Assembly (NCBI GenBank): GCA_019187085.1
Contig: JABARS010000003.1
Span: forward strand, 163,326-227,325
Reading direction: 5' to 3'
Length of the DNA: 64,000 nucleotides
DNA from: Pseudorhodoplanes sp.
GTDB lineage: Bacteria > Pseudomonadota > Alphaproteobacteria > Rhizobiales > Xanthobacteraceae
Made by a program: the position numbers and the translations under genes. Position 1 is the first letter of the stretch. Every line of letters begins with the position of its first letter. Positions 62,036-64,000 of the stretch are shown here, one piece after another. The notes beneath the pieces were generated by a model. It made no database searches and was not told where the DNA came from. It was given only the letters and a program-made list of their open reading frames with translations.

Positions 62036-62919
62036 ACCAAGTCCTGGCGAAGCTTACGGCGGCGGTCCCAATAAATGAAGGCGCCGGCCGCGAGTGCGAT
62101 GACAACGATGAGCATGATGACTTTCGGGTCTGACAAGAGCGGCCTGATGGAATCGACCGCTTGACCGACCGCCGTGCCTACTGCCGTGATGGTGCCGATG
62201 ATCGCAGCCCATCCGGTCTTGCTCTCCGCCATCGTTTTCGGCGGCTCAGCCACGCGCGTTGGGATGATGTCGATCTTTTCTTCTTCTGCCCGTTCCTCAT
62301 TGTCGGGCGGGAACTTGATGACCCATTTGGAGTAGGCCGCCGCCATCTTGGCGTCGTATTGATTGGCGGCATAGCCCGGGCCGTTGTAGACGCGGGCAAA
62401 ACCCGCCCAATTGTGCGAATTCAATTCGTCCTTGAGCTTCTTGTTGCTGATCTCGCGCACCATGGCGGAGACTTGTGCCGGGATGCCGCCGTCCGTGATG
62501 GAATGGACCATCTCGGTGGCGGAGCCAAAGCCCATTTCCTCGGCGAGGAAGCCCATGGTCTGGCCGACGCCCCATGAGCAGGAGCGGTTGGCGCATTCGG
62601 TATCGATGGCGCGCGCTCGGGCCAGCACGGCGAGCCGACCGCGCGAAGTCCCCTGATCCTTGTACTGCACGGCCCGGTTCCATTTCGGGATGGCGAGGCC
62701 CACCTCGACCGCGCGCGCAAGCTTCTCGGGCGTGCGCTTTCGCAACTCGCGGTGAAAGATGTGCCGCTCGAACAGGAGCCGCGGCGTCTTGCCGTCGTCC
62801 TCAAGGGCGCGGCCGGCGCTCTCGACCTCGACTATGGCCAACAGCGCTGCCGTCTCGATGCCGTTGTCTTTCGCAACGGCGACGACTTCTTTGAGAACAT
62901 CGTCGGAGAACGTAATCAT
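62032..62919 (-). CDS. N-acetylmuramidase endolysin with C-terminal membrane anchor
   Basis: A 295-residue endolysin. The N-acetylmuramidase domain occupies about residues 5-185: the catalytic Glu is in LAIVEVESAG (31-33), then LLFERHIFHREL, WGVGQTMGFLAEEMGF and FARVYNGPGYAANQYDAKMA. A linker precedes one C-terminal helix (VIMLIVVIALAAGAFIYW). The anchor is unusual for a soluble endolysin and suggests membrane-tethered release. It overlaps both neighbours by 4 bases, so holin, muramidase and small membrane protein are translated together. Confidence 0.9.
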   Translation of the reverse strand: MITFSDDVLKEVVAVAKDNGIETAALLAIVEVESAGRALEDDGKTPRLLFERHIFHRELRKRTPEKLARAVEVGLAIPKWNRAVQYKDQGTSRGRLAVLARARAIDTECANRSCSWGVGQTMGFLAEEMGFGSATEMVHSITDGGIPAQVSAMVREISNKKLKDELNSHNWAGFARVYNGPGYAANQYDAKMAAAYSKWVIKFPPDNEERAEEEKIDIIPTRVAEPPKTMAESKTGWAAIIGTITAVGTAVGQAVDSIRPLLSDPKVIMLIVVIALAAGAFIYWDRRRKLRQDLV

Positions 62920-63068
62920 AACTTGCCCCCGAGCTTGTTCGCTACCTGCCGGGCAAGCTCCTGCGCCTTGCGTTCGATCGCGGCGCGCTGCGCGGGCGAA
63001 AAGCGCATCCAGCCCCAGCCGGACAAGAACCCGAGGCCGAAAGCGACAATGATGTAGAGGACAGTCAT
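62916..63068 (-). CDS. Small membrane protein of the lysis module
   Basis: A 50-residue protein. ATG 63068 with AAAGGAG 7 bases upstream gives an N-terminal helix (VLYIIVAFGLGFLSGWGWM) and a basic amphipathic tail (AAIERKAQELARQVANKLGG). It overlaps the muramidase start by 4 bases. By position it may be an accessory lysis or spanin-like protein; no family is recognised. Confidence 0.7.
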   Translation of the reverse strand: MTVLYIIVAFGLGFLSGWGWMRFSPAQRAAIERKAQELARQVANKLGGKL

Positions 63069-63133
63069 AGCTATGCTCCTTTGCTGGTTATCGGGATTGT
63101 GAGAATTGGATCGGCGGGAGGACGCAGCGCGCG

Positions 63134-63769
63134 TCACACAGCACGCCAGGCGATCACGCGGGCGCGCGGATAGGTGCCCGCGCCGACGCGGCGGTTGTGG
63201 TTACCGGAAATCAGGATCGGGTTGCCGGAACGGTCGTAGCCCGTAACGATGCCGACATGCCCGCCTTCCTTGCCACGCGTGAGCACGGCGATGCAGCCGA
63301 TGCAGCCGGGCGCCGCTCGACGCCCATAGGTGACGTAGGACCGCGCAAGATCGGAGCCAGTGCCGCCGCCCAGCACCTTGTTGAGCCAAGCGGCACACCA
63401 AAGTGTCGGCCGCACGCCGACCTCGTAGGCGGTCTTGCCGATGTCGGCCAAGGCGCGCGCGATCAAATCGCCGCCAGAAGCGACGCCGCGGGCAAGGGAG
63501 CGCTCGGCACGTCCGTGCGTCTGCGGACCGGTGACGGCAATGCCGGAGCCGCACAGATAGCGGTGATCGTCGGCCGGGCAATTGGCCTGCGCACTGTAGG
63601 ATTCGTAGGAGCTGCGCTGGGCACGGACGGTCCTGACGCGCGCCGGCTTGACCTTTTTTGACTGTGCGGAAGCCGTCCCTGAATGGCGATGGTCGACCTC
63701 AGCCGCGGCCGGCTCGATGAAAAGCCCGAACGAGAAGACAAGGAAAATCGTGGCGAGAAGCGCTCGCAT
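63134..63769 (-). CDS. Secreted NlpC/P60-like protein (TIGR02594 type)
   Basis: A 211-residue protein with signal peptide (FLVFSFGLFIEPAAA). The C-terminal half follows the TIGR02594/CHAP-like pattern: the likely nucleophile Cys in LWCAAWLNKVLGG near residue 124, the His in GKEGGHVGIVTGYD near 172, and a third residue in PILISGNHNRRVG. It would cut peptide cross-links in peptidoglycan. It is 65 bases upstream of the small membrane protein, on the same strand, and complements the muramidase. Confidence 0.82.
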   Translation of the reverse strand: MRALLATIFLVFSFGLFIEPAAAEVDHRHSGTASAQSKKVKPARVRTVRAQRSSYESYSAQANCPADDHRYLCGSGIAVTGPQTHGRAERSLARGVASGGDLIARALADIGKTAYEVGVRPTLWCAAWLNKVLGGGTGSDLARSYVTYGRRAAPGCIGCIAVLTRGKEGGHVGIVTGYDRSGNPILISGNHNRRVGAGTYPRARVIAWRAV

Positions 63770-63802
63770 GAATCACCTTTCGATTGTTGAAGGGGGACGC
63801 GG

Positions 63803-64000
63803 TTAGAGCAGCGACAGGATTTGCTTTTCGGCGGCGCGCGGCGCGCCGAGATGCGTCGTGCGGATCAGCACGTTGATGCAGCCGTCAATGCGCGGATGTC
63901 CCGGGGTATAGAAATTCACGCAATACGGCGTGCGCGGCTTTTGCAACGCGCCTTGCGCCCAGATCGGGCAGTCGATCAGGATGATCTTGCGCGCGTTCGA
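63803..64000 (-). CDS. C-terminal part of an unknown protein (runs off window)
   Basis: The minus strand is open from the window edge to a stop at 63803, giving 65 residues with segments IILIDCPIWAQGALQKP and VNFYTPGHPRIDGCINVLIR. It resembles a conserved C-terminal domain rather than chance sequence. No family is recognised. It lies upstream of the lysis module on the same strand and is probably part of the same phage or GTA-type unit. Confidence 0.55.
   Translation of the reverse strand, partial: SNARKIILIDCPIWAQGALQKPRTPYCVNFYTPGHPRIDGCINVLIRTTHLGAPRAAEKQILSLL

Noticed and set aside
61091..62074. 327-residue plus-strand open frame
   Set aside because: It covers the 3TM holin and small membrane protein on the opposite strand, both of which show family patterns and operon overlaps.
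1..64000. CRISPR array
   Set aside because: No regularly spaced direct repeats were seen anywhere in the window.

Overview
The window looks like a chromosome segment of a Bradyrhizobium/Rhodopseudomonas-like alphaproteobacterium (Hyphomicrobiales). The grounds are the high GC and codon use of the first 22 kb, the abundance of Liv-type ABC importers and CaiB/acyl-CoA genes, and the recombinase/DUF2924/DUF3489 trio and GTA-type 3TM holin typical of that order. No rRNA, tRNA or CRISPR array was seen.

1-22.6 kb, catabolic core. A partial AraC-type regulator and a frameshifted fatty acid hydroxylase precede a complete Liv-type importer (binding protein, LivH, a LivM-LivG fusion, LivF) and an SDR dehydrogenase. 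A GH88-like hydrolase follows. Next is an acyl-CoA cluster: two CaiB/BaiF CoA transferases, an acyl-CoA ligase, a TetR regulator, an iron alcohol dehydrogenase, an acyl-CoA dehydrogenase and a quinone oxidoreductase. A second full Liv-type importer (LivG, LivF, binding protein, LivH, LivM) and an aldehyde dehydrogenase close the block. Three matching 20-bp palindromes lie in the promoter regions before 9165, 15206 and 16285/16466. They suggest one TetR regulon that imports an unidentified carboxylic acid, activates it to a CoA thioester and oxidises it.

22.6-37 kb, accessory island. A non-coding stretch with nested inverted repeats leads into a complete Wadjet anti-plasmid operon (jetABCD, minus strand). 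After it come a large serine recombinase with its usual DUF2924 and DUF3489 partners, an XRE regulator, a ParB/DNA-methyltransferase fusion with an abnormal C-terminus, and one IS3-family insertion sequence.

37-61 kb, the most unusual part. About fifteen genes, lower in GC by eye than the first 22 kb, form two divergent operons plus flanking lipoproteins. The minus-strand operon encodes a membrane-anchored trypsin-like protease, a related membrane protein with a DUF2135-like C-terminus, an SrfB actin-like ATPase, an SrfC P-loop NTPase and a Sel1-type membrane protein. The plus-strand operon encodes an FGE-sulfatase-like secreted protein, two large secreted proteins (one a von Willebrand A protein), a LolD/MacB-type ATPase with an FtsX-like permease, and two further secreted proteins, one a cysteine-rich class-3 lipase. 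I propose this as one undescribed envelope-spanning, NTP-driven system.

61-64 kb, phage/GTA-type lysis module on the minus strand: NlpC/P60-like hydrolase, small membrane protein, membrane-anchored N-acetylmuramidase, 3TM holin and a coiled-coil membrane protein.
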